The notes beneath the pieces were generated by a model. The model saw only the letters and a list, made by a program, of their open reading frames with translations. It was not told where the DNA came from and made no database searches. The position numbers and the translations under genes were made by a program. Below are positions 16,987 to 26,562 of a stretch of 64,000 nt of DNA, piece after piece. Origin of the DNA: Natroniella sulfidigena (GTDB lineage Bacteria > Bacillota > Halanaerobiia > Halobacteroidales > Halobacteroidaceae); contig NZ_JALKBY010000003.1 in the NCBI RefSeq assembly GCF_023223645.1, forward strand, positions 152,988 to 216,987. Reading direction: 5' to 3'. Each line of letters opens with the position of its first letter. The first letter of the stretch is position 1.

Positions 16987-17775
16987 TTATCTTCTTAAAT
17001 TATTAGCCTGTTGTAACATCTCATCAGAAGCTTGAATTGCTTTAGAATTAGTTTCATAAGCTCTCTGTGCTGAGATCATATCAACCATCTCATCTACTAC
17101 TTGTACATTTGATTCCTCTAAAAAACCTTGTGCTATTCTACCAAAACCATCTTGTCCTGCTAAACCAAACATCGCTTGTCCAGAAGCAGCTGTTTCCTGA
17201 TAAAGATTCTGCCCTACACTTTCTAGACCAGCTGGATTAGAAAAATTAACTAATTCAATCTGTCCTGCTTCTTGTGGTTCTTCATCACCAGGTTCTAAAT
17301 AAGTAACTACCCCTTCATCATTAATTGAAATATCTGTCGCTTCAGCAGGAATATTGATCGGTGGTTGTAATAAATAACCATCTGAAGTAACTACCTGTCC
17401 ATTACTATCCAAATTAAAGGAACCATCTCTGGTATAACCACTTGTACCATCCGGCATCATCACCTCAAAAAAACCAGGCCCTTCTATTGCCAAATCTAAT
17501 GGATTTTCTGTTCCTTTTAAACTTCCCTCACTAAACAATTTCTGTGTTGCTCCTGGCCGAACACCATGCCCTACTTGAATTCCAGTTGGTATTTCAGAAC
17601 CTTGGTTATTAGGTGTTCCAGCAGTTCTCATAGTCTGATACATTAAATCCTGAAAACCTACTCTAGACTTTTTAAAGCCACTCGTGTTAACATTAGATAA
17701 GTTATTAGATATTGTATCCATATTCAATTGTTGTGCTTTCATTCCAGATGCTGAACTTGATAATGATCTAATCAT
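16987..17775 (-). CDS. flgG: Flagellar distal rod protein FlgG
   Basis: FlgG makes the outer part of the drive-shaft rod. The 262 residues match the usual length. The N-terminal flagellar rod motif (SSASGMKAQQLNMDTISNNL, then SNVNTSGFKKSR) and the C-terminal motif EESNVQVVDEMVDMISAQRA are both present; these two ends form the helical core. It corresponds to flhP of Bacillus subtilis, which also follows spoIIID. Strong GGAGTGAAG ribosome site. Confidence 0.95.
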   Translation of the reverse strand: MIRSLSSSASGMKAQQLNMDTISNNLSNVNTSGFKKSRVGFQDLMYQTMRTAGTPNNQGSEIPTGIQVGHGVRPGATQKLFSEGSLKGTENPLDLAIEGPGFFEVMMPDGTSGYTRDGSFNLDSNGQVVTSDGYLLQPPINIPAEATDISINDEGVVTYLEPGDEEPQEAGQIELVNFSNPAGLESVGQNLYQETAASGQAMFGLAGQDGFGRIAQGFLEESNVQVVDEMVDMISAQRAYETNSKAIQASDEMLQQANNLRR

Positions 17776-17802
17776 CCTTCACTTCACTCCTTGATTACTT
17801 TT

Positions 17803-18546
17803 TTAAGTTCTTCCAACTTCATTAACAGCCTTACCCATAGTATCATCATGTGCTTGTATTCCTTTTTGGTTAGCTTCATAATTTCGTGTATTATTAATCA
17901 TTCTTGTCATTTCCTCTATTGCATTAACATTAGACTCTTCTAAATAACCTTGTACTACACCACCAGTAGCCAAAAATACATTATCAACTTCTGGCCCAGC
18001 AGCAAAGAGGTTACTTCCTTCCCTCGTCAGACCATTCTTATCCTCAAAACCAGTTACTCGTATACTGTCAATTACCATTTCATCAACGAGTAAATTATTA
18101 TTGTTATCTATACTAATCTCTCCTTCAAAAGGAACCTGCAAAATTCCATTCTCTCCTAAAACAGGATGTCCATCTTGGGTTACTACTTCTCCTTGATCAT
18201 TTAAAGTGAATTCTCCACTACGAGTATATCGCTCTCCTTGTGGCGTTTGAATAGTAAAAAAACCCTCACCTTGAACAGCCCAATCAAAATCATTACCTGT
18301 CTTTTTAAAACTACCATTACCATGATCTGTCTTTATTTCATCTACCATCACTCCACTACCTATCTTCCCTGTTGGAGTTACTTGCTGATCAGTTCTATGT
18401 AATAAGTAACTTGGAAACTCATGCTTAGTTGCTAATTGCTTTTTATAACCACTTGTATTTAGATTAGATAAGTTATTAGAAATAGTATCATTCTGCTCTA
18501 AATTAGCAGCCATACCTGAAGCAGACGTATATAAACCTCTGATCAT
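17803..18546 (-). CDS. flgF: Flagellar rod protein FlgF (FlhO-like)
   Basis: The 247-residue rod protein has the N-terminal motif MIRGLYTSASGMAANLEQND with SNNLSNLNTSGYKKQ and the C-terminal motif EESNVNAIEEMTRMINNTRN. It is about 30 percent alike to FlgG downstream by eye, as expected for proximal and distal rod parts. It is the first gene of the flagellar run and equals flhO of Bacillus by position and order. Upstream is a 535-base gene-free stretch of palindromes. Confidence 0.92.
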   Translation of the reverse strand: MIRGLYTSASGMAANLEQNDTISNNLSNLNTSGYKKQLATKHEFPSYLLHRTDQQVTPTGKIGSGVMVDEIKTDHGNGSFKKTGNDFDWAVQGEGFFTIQTPQGERYTRSGEFTLNDQGEVVTQDGHPVLGENGILQVPFEGEISIDNNNNLLVDEMVIDSIRVTGFEDKNGLTREGSNLFAAGPEVDNVFLATGGVVQGYLEESNVNAIEEMTRMINNTRNYEANQKGIQAHDDTMGKAVNEVGRT

Positions 18547-18686
18547 TTTATAATCCTCCTTTCTAAATTCAACCTTATTTATTAATTAAACACTGGATTA
18601 TAAAAATCCTGCTACTAATTCAAAAATAAAATTAATTTTCTAATCCTTACTGATATTATACCTTTAAATGCTTAATTTTTAAAGCC

Positions 18687-18996
18687 GAATTGATATAAAG
18701 TGGCACTTTTCGTTCGTGATAATAGAGGCACGTTTTAACGTGTCTCTAAATTTTGATTATAAAAAATGGTTTTTATTATTAACCCAAGCTACAGGTTTTA
18801 ACCTGTAGCACAATCAGGCTTCCGAAATTCCACCACAGCGCCCTGAAGGAGGCGTTTTTTGCCGACTGAGGAAGTACTCTTGGGGTGGTTGAAACCTGTG
18901 GCTCGAGCCTTAATAAATCTTATTTTACCAATCGATCGCCATACGTTAAAACATATGGCTAATTTCTGTTTCACGGGCAGGCACGGAGACCTGCCC
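18687..18996. repeat. Cluster of short palindromes (REP-like) in the gene-free stretch between spoIIID and flgF
   Basis: The gene-free stretch 18547-19081 holds at least four palindromes of 22-24 bases. They are at 18724-18747 (arms AGAGGCACGTT), 18788-18809 (arms GCTACAGGTT), 18938-18959 (arms GCCATACGTT) and 18975-18996 (arms GGGCAGG and CCTGCCC). A 59-base element (18830-18888) is described separately, and the cluster opens with TTGATATAAAGTGGCACTT, which recurs near 23375. The base composition is richer in G and C than the surroundings. No open frame of note was seen. Confidence 0.75.
18830..18888. repeat. 59-base structured element, copy A
   Basis: Short inverted ends (CCACC at 18830, GGTGG at 18884) enclose the conserved blocks CAGCGCCCTGAAG and CTGAGGAAGTACTCTTGGGG. 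Between the blocks lies a T-rich hairpin (GGCG, T6, GCC). The same two blocks occur in the opposite orientation at 23576-23630 with a different central hairpin. Confidence 0.75.
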
Positions 18997-19054
18997 CTAC
19001 AAAATTATTTTCACCCACACTCACACACATAACCGACACATTATTGTAATATAA

Positions 19055-19090
19055 CAAAAAAAGAGAGAGCCAGTAATATTACTAACCCTC
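19055..19090 (-). terminator. Terminator after spoIIID
   Basis: On the minus strand GAGGGTTAGTAAT pairs fully (with G-U pairs) with ATTACTGGCTCTC and is followed by a T-rich run. The stem overlaps the last codons and stop of spoIIID. Confidence 0.85.
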
Positions 19091-19357
19091 TTTTATATCA
19101 GATGAATTTTTCTCTTCCATATATTTTCTTTTAGTAGCTTCACCACCCCTGAAATGGCGTTCAGCCTTATTATACTCTAATACTTCCTTTACTTTTTCAG
19201 CTAATTGTCCGTTTATTTTCTCTAAACGTTCTGTTACATCCTTATGTACTGTACTTTTACTTACTCCAAAAACTTTAGCTGCTTGTCTAACTGTTGCTTT
19301 AGTTTCGTATATGTAATTGCTTACTTCTAATACCCTTTGATAAATGTAATCCTTCAT
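19082..19357 (-). CDS. spoIIID: Sporulation transcription factor SpoIIID
   Basis: SpoIIID is the mother-cell DNA-binding protein that adjusts sigma-E genes. The 91-residue product carries the family's helix-turn-helix TVRQAAKVFGVSKSTVHKDV (about 24-43) and the basic tail HFRGGEATKRKYMEEK. A longer frame exists, but GGGGGAC precedes the ATG at 19357 and that start gives the normal MKDYIYQRV beginning. It is transcribed alone: a sigma-E-like promoter lies upstream and a terminator overlaps its end. Neighbours spoIIQ, spoIID and murA are in the Bacillus order. Confidence 0.97.
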   Translation of the reverse strand: MKDYIYQRVLEVSNYIYETKATVRQAAKVFGVSKSTVHKDVTERLEKINGQLAEKVKEVLEYNKAERHFRGGEATKRKYMEEKNSSDIKEG

Positions 19358-19387
19358 CAACTTGTCCCCCTTAATTAATCCCAATAT

Positions 19388-19414
19388 ATATATATGTAGA
19401 TTAAGGATAAATAT
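19388..19414 (-). promoter_or_regulatory. Candidate sigma-E promoter of spoIIID
   Basis: On the minus strand TAATATT is followed 13 bases later by CATATATAT; that is, 15 bases separate ATA from CATA. Bacillus sigma-E promoters use ATA and CATAxxxT boxes with nearly this spacing. The spoIID promoter candidate has the identical spacing. Confidence 0.5.
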
Positions 19415-19452
19415 TACAATAAATTCAAATTAATTAAGGGCCAACCTTTAAA

Positions 19453-20271
19453 TTACTTAATATATTCTAATGGCGATATATTTTCCCCGTTTTCAATCAC
19501 CTTAAATCTAAGCCTACTTTCTGGATAAAAGGAATCCTCAACAACTTTACCAATAACTTGCCCTTGAGCAACTTCCTCTCCTAAAGTTACTGTTTCATCC
19601 AAATTAGAATAAGTTGTTTTAAGTGATTGATTATGCTTAATTACAACCTCTGTACCATATAGTTCATCTTCAACTATCTCTTTAACTTGGCCCGCCTTAG
19701 CAGCTTTAACTTCTGCACCTAGAGCAGTATAAATATCTACTCCTGCATTAAACTTCCAAGCTTCTAAAACTTCATCTTGATACCAATCCCAAGCATTCCT
19801 TACCTCTCCATTAGTAGGCTTAATCAAATCTATCATCTGTTGAGCAGATACTGTTTCTTCTGCTTTCTCTTCCTCAAGTTTCTCTTCTTCTAGTTTTTCT
19901 TCTTCTTTCTCGTAGCTATCTTCCTCTTTTTCTACTCCATCTTCTGTTGGTTCTTCTTCAGTTTCTGTCGGTGGGTCTTCCTCTCCCATTAATGGAACTG
20001 ATACTTCTTCATTCATCTCAAACTGATACTCATCCTCTTCTTCTAACTCAACAATTTCTACTTCTGCACTTTCTTGACTTAAGTCCTGATCAGTTATAAA
20101 TTGATAAATCGCAAAAGAAATCCCTAATACAAAAGAAATTATTATTACTAGCATGTACTTACTCCACTGTAACCCCTTTAGCCTTTCTAATTGCTTCTTG
20201 ATAAAATTTTTCTTCTTAGCCCAGCTAATAGAAAATGGTAATTTGTCATTTTGATTATCTTTTTTACTCAA
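19453..20271 (-). CDS. spoIIQ: SpoIIQ-like forespore membrane protein with degenerate M23 domain
   Basis: The 272-residue protein has one membrane helix (about 40-60), an acidic low-complexity linker (about 75-135, EEEKLEEEKLEEEKAEE) and a C-terminal LytM/M23 domain (about 150-265). SpoIIQ forms the channel across the intermembrane space with SpoIIIAH during engulfment. The metal ligands are lost: the first His of HxxxD is Asn (NAGVD) and the HxH motif reads RLR, so no hydrolase activity is expected, as in Bacillus subtilis SpoIIQ. Identity rests on position between spoIID and spoIIID plus domain layout. Start is TTG behind GGAGGTGG. Confidence 0.86.
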   Translation of the reverse strand: MSKKDNQNDKLPFSISWAKKKNFIKKQLERLKGLQWSKYMLVIIISFVLGISFAIYQFITDQDLSQESAEVEIVELEEEDEYQFEMNEEVSVPLMGEEDPPTETEEEPTEDGVEKEEDSYEKEEEKLEEEKLEEEKAEETVSAQQMIDLIKPTNGEVRNAWDWYQDEVLEAWKFNAGVDIYTALGAEVKAAKAGQVKEIVEDELYGTEVVIKHNQSLKTTYSNLDETVTLGEEVAQGQVIGKVVEDSFYPESRLRFKVIENGENISPLEYIK

Positions 20272-20363
20272 CTTAATCCACCTCCAGAAATATTATTTCC
20301 AGAAATGATTATTTTATACATCTTGTTTCCATCAATTTACTTTTAGCTGGGTGGTTACTACTT

Positions 20364-21224
20364 CTAATAATATCTCAATTCAGTATCAGGATAATAGTGT
20401 TCTAAAATTTCTCTAAAGTCATAACCATTAGCAGCCATACCATCTGCTCCATACTGACTCATCCCTACTCCATGCCCATAACCAGAAGTGATGATTCTAA
20501 CTTGTTCATCATCTTGTTCAATAAAAAAGTTCGTTGATCTAATACCTAGTTGTTCCCTAAACTCTCGTCCTGAAAATAAATGATCACCAATTTTTAACTT
20601 TAAAACTCGACCACTTGCACTTCGTTCAAGTATCTCAATCTGTTGGGCAAAGTTACTATTTATCCCTAACTTACGATTGAATTCTTCAATTGAAAAAAAT
20701 TGTTGATATTGATAGTAAGGCGATTCTTCTTCATATTCACTAGCTACCGACTGTAAATAGGGTAGATTACTACCCCACACATTAACTGCTGCTTCTGTAT
20801 AATCCCCACTAGTAGAGTGATAAGCAGCAGTAATTAGCTCCCCTTGATATTTTATTATCAACCCTTCAGTTTCTTCTACTGCTGCTGAAATTTTTGCCCA
20901 ATACAGCAAATAATTTAGACTTCCCCATCTATCTATTAACTCTGCTTTGGAAACCCAAGCTTGATCTATAGTACTATCAGTCGTTAATTGTTGACCTTCT
21001 TCTAGATTTTTAAGGGCATAAGTTCTAGCAGCAACTGCTTGAGCTTTCAAGGCTTCAAATTCAAAATTAGCTGGCATTTCTGCTGCTACAACCCCTTTTA
21101 AGTACTCTTCCAGTTCTAAAAGTAGTATTTGATCATTAACATTATCATAAACTTCAACTTCAATCGATTGAACACTAAAGCGATTAGATAAATTTATTAT
21201 TAAAGCAGGGATTATAATTATCAA
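20364..21224 (-). CDS. spoIID: Stage II sporulation protein D (SpoIID), peptidoglycan lytic enzyme
   Basis: SpoIID cleaves glycan strands during engulfment together with SpoIIP and SpoIIM. The family core is present: VVAAEMPANFEFEALKAQAV AARTYAL (as two adjoining blocks), AYHSTSGDYTEAAVNVWG and GYGHGVGMSQYGADGMA near the end. The start is uncertain. The open frame has only a TTG at 21224, inside the membrane helix and without a ribosome site. The hydrophobic run continues upstream, and a strong AGGGGGGAG lies before an ATG at 21268 that is one base out of frame. The intact N-terminus probably begins there, and a one-base indel is suspected. Confidence 0.93.
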   Translation of the reverse strand: MIIIIPALIINLSNRFSVQSIEVEVYDNVNDQILLLELEEYLKGVVAAEMPANFEFEALKAQAVAARTYALKNLEEGQQLTTDSTIDQAWVSKAELIDRWGSLNYLLYWAKISAAVEETEGLIIKYQGELITAAYHSTSGDYTEAAVNVWGSNLPYLQSVASEYEEESPYYQYQQFFSIEEFNRKLGINSNFAQQIEILERSASGRVLKLKIGDHLFSGREFREQLGIRSTNFFIEQDDEQVRIITSGYGHGVGMSQYGADGMAANGYDFREILEHYYPDTELRYY

Positions 21225-21296
21225 TACTAGTAAAAATATAATTAAACTAAGTAATGCCTTATTAACATTTCTCCCCCCTAATAAATCAATTTATTA

Positions 21297-21323
21297 ATTT
21301 TTATGTTTCTTAAATTTAGATAT
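21297..21323 (-). promoter_or_regulatory. Candidate sigma-E promoter of spoIID
   Basis: The minus strand reads ACATATC, 13 bases, CATAAAAAT. The ATA-to-CATA distance of 15 equals that of the spoIIID candidate. It places the transcript start near 21290, just before the AGGGGGGAG and the ATG at 21268. Confidence 0.5.
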
Positions 21324-21332
21324 GTCAGATAA

Positions 21333-21363
21333 TAAAAAAAGCACCCCTTATTCAGAGGTACTT
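21333..21363 (-). terminator. Terminator after murA
   Basis: Minus-strand arms AAGTACCTCT and AGGGGTGCTT (with G-U pairs) enclose GAATA and are followed by seven T. The murA stop codon overlaps the loop. Confidence 0.85.
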
Positions 21364-22610
21364 ACCCGTTTGATATTGACACCAATCTTTTTCAATTTTT
21401 CTGTTACATCTTCATAGCCACGTTCAATATGATATATATCTGTTATTTTTGTCTTACCTTCTGCTGCTAAAGCAGCTAAAATCAAAGCTGCACCAGCTCT
21501 TAAGTCTGTAGCTTTTACTTCAGCTCCACTTAAGTTAGATTTTCTAATCATAGCAGCCCTACCATCTATCCTAATATCTGCTCCCATTCTTCTTAATTCA
21601 TCAACATGGCCAAAGCGATTTTCAAATACCGTTTCCACTAACACACTATTTCCTTCAGCTTGGGTCAATAAAGCCATGAATTGAGATTGCATATCAGTAG
21701 GGAATCCAGGATATGGTAATGTCTTAACATCTGCAGATTTCAACTTGCCAGTACTAATTACCCTAACTCCACTGACATCTTCTTCTATCTTAACCCCCAT
21801 CTCTTTTAATTTAGCAATTAAAGGTTTAATATGCTCTACCAAAACATTATCTATATATAATTCGCTTCCTGTAATTGCAGCCGCCATCATATAGGTGCCT
21901 GATTCAATTCGATCTGGAATAATAGTATATTCGCTACCAATTAATTGTTCCACCCCTGTAATCCGAATTATATCAGTTCCAGCTCCTTTGATCTTGGCCC
22001 CCATTACATTCAAGTAATTTGCTAAATCAATAATCTCCGGTTCTCGTGCTGCATTTTCAATAATTGTTTTTCCTTCAGCTGTAGTTGCTGCCATAATTAT
22101 ATTCATTGTAGCACCTACACTCGGGTAATCTAAATAGATCTTGTTGCCTACTAGTTTATCAGCTTTTACTTCTACTACACCATGCTCAATCTTTACTTCA
22201 GCTCCTAAAGCTCGAAATCCTTTCAAATGCAGATCAATTGGTCGACTACCAATTTCACAACCTCCTGGTAAAGTAGTTGCTACTTCACCATAACGGGCCA
22301 ACAAAGCTCCTAAAGCATAATAAGATGCTCTCATCTTACGGGCTAGAGAATAAGGAACTTCTAATCGATTAACGGTATCAGTATTAATCTGTAATTTATT
22401 TTGCTCATAATCAACATCAACTTCTGCTCCTAAAGACACTAATATCTTAATTAAGTTATTGATATCTCTCAAATTAGGTATTCCATATAATGTACTTTTT
22501 CCAACTCCCATTAAGCTTGCAGTTACAATTGGCAAAGCAGCATTTTTAGCTCCACTAATGCTTACTTCCCCACTTAATTTATTACCACCAGTTATTACTA
22601 GGTGTTCCAT
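21348..22610 (-). CDS. murA: UDP-N-acetylglucosamine 1-carboxyvinyltransferase MurA
   Basis: MurA commits UDP-GlcNAc to peptidoglycan by transferring enolpyruvate from PEP. The 420 residues equal the family norm once the ATG at 22610, with AGGAGG upstream, is used instead of a start 13 codons earlier. Motifs: VITGGNKLSGEVSISGAKNA at the start and the LPGGCEIGSRPIDLHLKG loop, with the PEP-adduct Cys in GGCEIG (so probably fosfomycin-sensitive). It sits upstream of spoIID as murAB does in Bacillus. Cytoplasmic. Confidence 0.96.
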   Translation of the reverse strand: MEHLVITGGNKLSGEVSISGAKNAALPIVTASLMGVGKSTLYGIPNLRDINNLIKILVSLGAEVDVDYEQNKLQINTDTVNRLEVPYSLARKMRASYYALGALLARYGEVATTLPGGCEIGSRPIDLHLKGFRALGAEVKIEHGVVEVKADKLVGNKIYLDYPSVGATMNIIMAATTAEGKTIIENAAREPEIIDLANYLNVMGAKIKGAGTDIIRITGVEQLIGSEYTIIPDRIESGTYMMAAAITGSELYIDNVLVEHIKPLIAKLKEMGVKIEEDVSGVRVISTGKLKSADVKTLPYPGFPTDMQSQFMALLTQAEGNSVLVETVFENRFGHVDELRRMGADIRIDGRAAMIRKSNLSGAEVKATDLRAGAALILAALAAEGKTKITDIYHIERGYEDVTEKLKKIGVNIKRVSTSE

Positions 22611-22701
22611 ATTATTATTTCCTCCTATCCTTATAATCAAATAGCCCACTGAAACTATTCTTGATCAAATCATAAATTCCTGCTTTCTAGCTTAAATTAA
22701 A

Positions 22702-23292
22702 TCAATGAGCACCGGGACAATTTTTTCCAATTAATTTATCAACCCATGTTATCTTTTGATAATTTTGTAATTCTTCTGGAGCACGCTCTTCTAATAATTC
22801 ATAACACTCACTGCAGATTGCCTGCCCTTGAGCATTAATTAATTCTTCTGGAATCCCTTTTTCCTTCAATTTTTTCTTGCGATTCTCGACATGAATATCT
22901 TCTTTATTAACAGCTTGATCACTGACTACCACTAGCCCAACCTCTCCTTTGAATTCAGGGGAATTAACTTTTTTAAAGGATAGATCATTCTCTCTAGCAA
23001 TTTCAACATATTCTTTAGCTGCTGAAGAAGAAACTCGACTATCGATAATCAACTTTTTAGCTTCTGGATCCTTGATACTGCTTATAATTTCAGGATAGAT
23101 CCCTTCTTCCTCTACCTGAGCGAAAGTTAAAGCTTTTAAGACTCGCTCTTTGAATTGACCTAAATATTGATTTCGCTCCTCCTTCTTTAGTTCAAGACCA
23201 CCATGAGCTTCTGCTCCTACTTTTCTTTCTAATTCGCTTTTTCCTTGTTGACCTTTAATTGCTTCTTGCTGTAAATCTTTCTCTTTACTCAT
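22702..23292 (-). CDS. YueI family protein (DUF1694)
   Basis: The 196-residue protein matches the YueI/DUF1694 family: RVLKALTFAQVEEEGIYPEI, a Rossmann-like region with LIIDSRVSSSAAKEYVEIA and GLVVVSDQAVNKEDI, and then a charged segment. A C-terminal tail with CSECYELLEE and GKNCPGAH is not part of the Bacillus protein as I recall it and could bind a metal. Function of the family is unknown. It lies between murA and the atp operon with no clear terminator of its own. Confidence 0.78.
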   Translation of the reverse strand: MSKEKDLQQEAIKGQQGKSELERKVGAEAHGGLELKKEERNQYLGQFKERVLKALTFAQVEEEGIYPEIISSIKDPEAKKLIIDSRVSSSAAKEYVEIARENDLSFKKVNSPEFKGEVGLVVVSDQAVNKEDIHVENRKKKLKEKGIPEELINAQGQAICSECYELLEERAPEELQNYQKITWVDKLIGKNCPGAH

Positions 23293-23385
23293 ATTTTATC
23301 ACCTCTAGGTTAGTATTGACCACAATAAAATATTATATTATTTCGAAGCTATATTTTTTTATAATCAAAGCTGCTTTGATATTAA

Positions 23386-23434
23386 GTGTCACTTCGTGAC
23401 ACAGTCATTAGTAACTGGTAACTAGTAATTAGTA
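23386..23434. repeat. Palindrome plus heptamer array in the yueI-atpC gap
   Basis: GTGTCAC-TTC-GTGACAC (23386-23402) belongs to a unit beginning TTGATATTAAGTG that resembles 18687-18720. It is followed directly by four heptamers of ATTAGTA/ACTAGTA type (23407-23434). The gene-free stretch 23293-23806 also holds the 55-base element below and a second heptamer array; no gene was seen in it. Confidence 0.7.
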
Positions 23435-23575
23435 AATTCAAACCTCTAAAAACATACAATCAAACCCTTGTTAGAAGCAGACTAAATTCGGATTAAAATT
23501 CGACTAACACAAGACAATTTCAAGGTCATAAAATAAATTTTAATTGGTTTTAATCAGAACTTAGCTAAACCTTAG

Positions 23576-23630
23576 TCCCCCCAAGAGTACTTCCTCAGAA
23601 AACAAAAAAACGTTTTCTTCAGGGCGCTGT
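23576..23630. repeat. 55-base structured element, copy B (inverted relative to 18830)
   Basis: Read on the minus strand it has ACAGCGCCCTGAAG, a hairpin with arms GAAAAC and GTTTTC, then CTGAGGAAGTACTCTTGGGG. The outer blocks match 18830-18888 almost base for base while the hairpin differs completely, which suggests that the flanks are the selected part. Confidence 0.75.
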
Positions 23631-23657
23631 GTCAAAAGATTTTGACTTTAATTTTAC

Positions 23658-23685
23658 CAATCACGAATCACTAATTACCAATTAC
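23658..23685. repeat. Heptamer array, family TAATTAC/CAATTAC
   Basis: Four seven-base units lie about 120 bases beyond the atpC terminator, in the same gap as another array at 23407. Confidence 0.65.
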
Positions 23686-23780
23686 TAAAGCTAAGCTTTA
23701 TTGTAATACAAATTTACTTTTCACTAATATCTATATTATAAAGACAATAACATCTTGACCCAATTCCTTTTTATCCATAA

Positions 23781-23812
23781 AAAAAAAGAGCAAGAGATAT
23801 TATCTCTTACTC
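23781..23812 (-). terminator. Terminator of the atp operon
   Basis: Minus-strand GAGTAAGAGAT-AAT-ATCTCTTGCTC is followed by at least seven T. The stem starts inside the last codons of atpC. Confidence 0.93.
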
Positions 23813-24217
23813 AAAATTTCTACCTTTACTAGCTTTTAATCTATTTAGTGCTCTTTGCAAAGCCAGTTCAGCTCTTTTTTCGTTAATATTATCCTTTGGA
23901 GAATTAAGCCTCTCTTCAGCTCTTTTTTTAGCAGCTTTGGCCCGTTCTACATCAATCTCCTTAGCAAATTCAGCTGAATCAACTAAAATAGTAGTCTCTT
24001 CTGGTTGGACTTCCATATATCCTTTAGTTGCAGCTAATACATGCTCCTCATTATTTGCTTTAATTCTAATCGTTCCAATATCTAATCCAGTAATTAAAGG
24101 AGCATGCCGTGGCATAATTCCTCTATCTCCGTCAATAGTTCTTACAATAACCATCTCTATATCATCATCATAAACAACTTCTTCCGGAGTGACAATGTTT
24201 AATTTCATTTTAGACAT
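23807..24217 (-). CDS. atpC: ATP synthase epsilon subunit
   Basis: The 136-residue subunit joins the gamma stalk and can brake ATP hydrolysis. An N-terminal beta sandwich (LNIVTPEEVVYDDDIEMVI, then GDRGIMPRHAPLITGLDIG) and a C-terminal helical pair (AAKKRAEERL, ALQRALNRL) are complete. It is last in the atp operon, two bases after atpD, and ends in a strong terminator. Confidence 0.97.
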   Translation of the reverse strand: MSKMKLNIVTPEEVVYDDDIEMVIVRTIDGDRGIMPRHAPLITGLDIGTIRIKANNEEHVLAATKGYMEVQPEETTILVDSAEFAKEIDVERAKAAKKRAEERLNSPKDNINEKRAELALQRALNRLKASKGRNFE

Positions 24218-24219
24218 GA

Positions 24220-26522
<2,303 letters not shown>

Positions 26523-26562
26523 CTAACTCACCCCACTTTCTTCCCCAGACATTTAACTTTAA

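Noticed and set aside
18687..18996. Palindrome cluster as an insertion-sequence remnant or tRNA gene
   Set aside because: No transposase fragment, target duplication or cloverleaf could be found; only short palindromes are visible.
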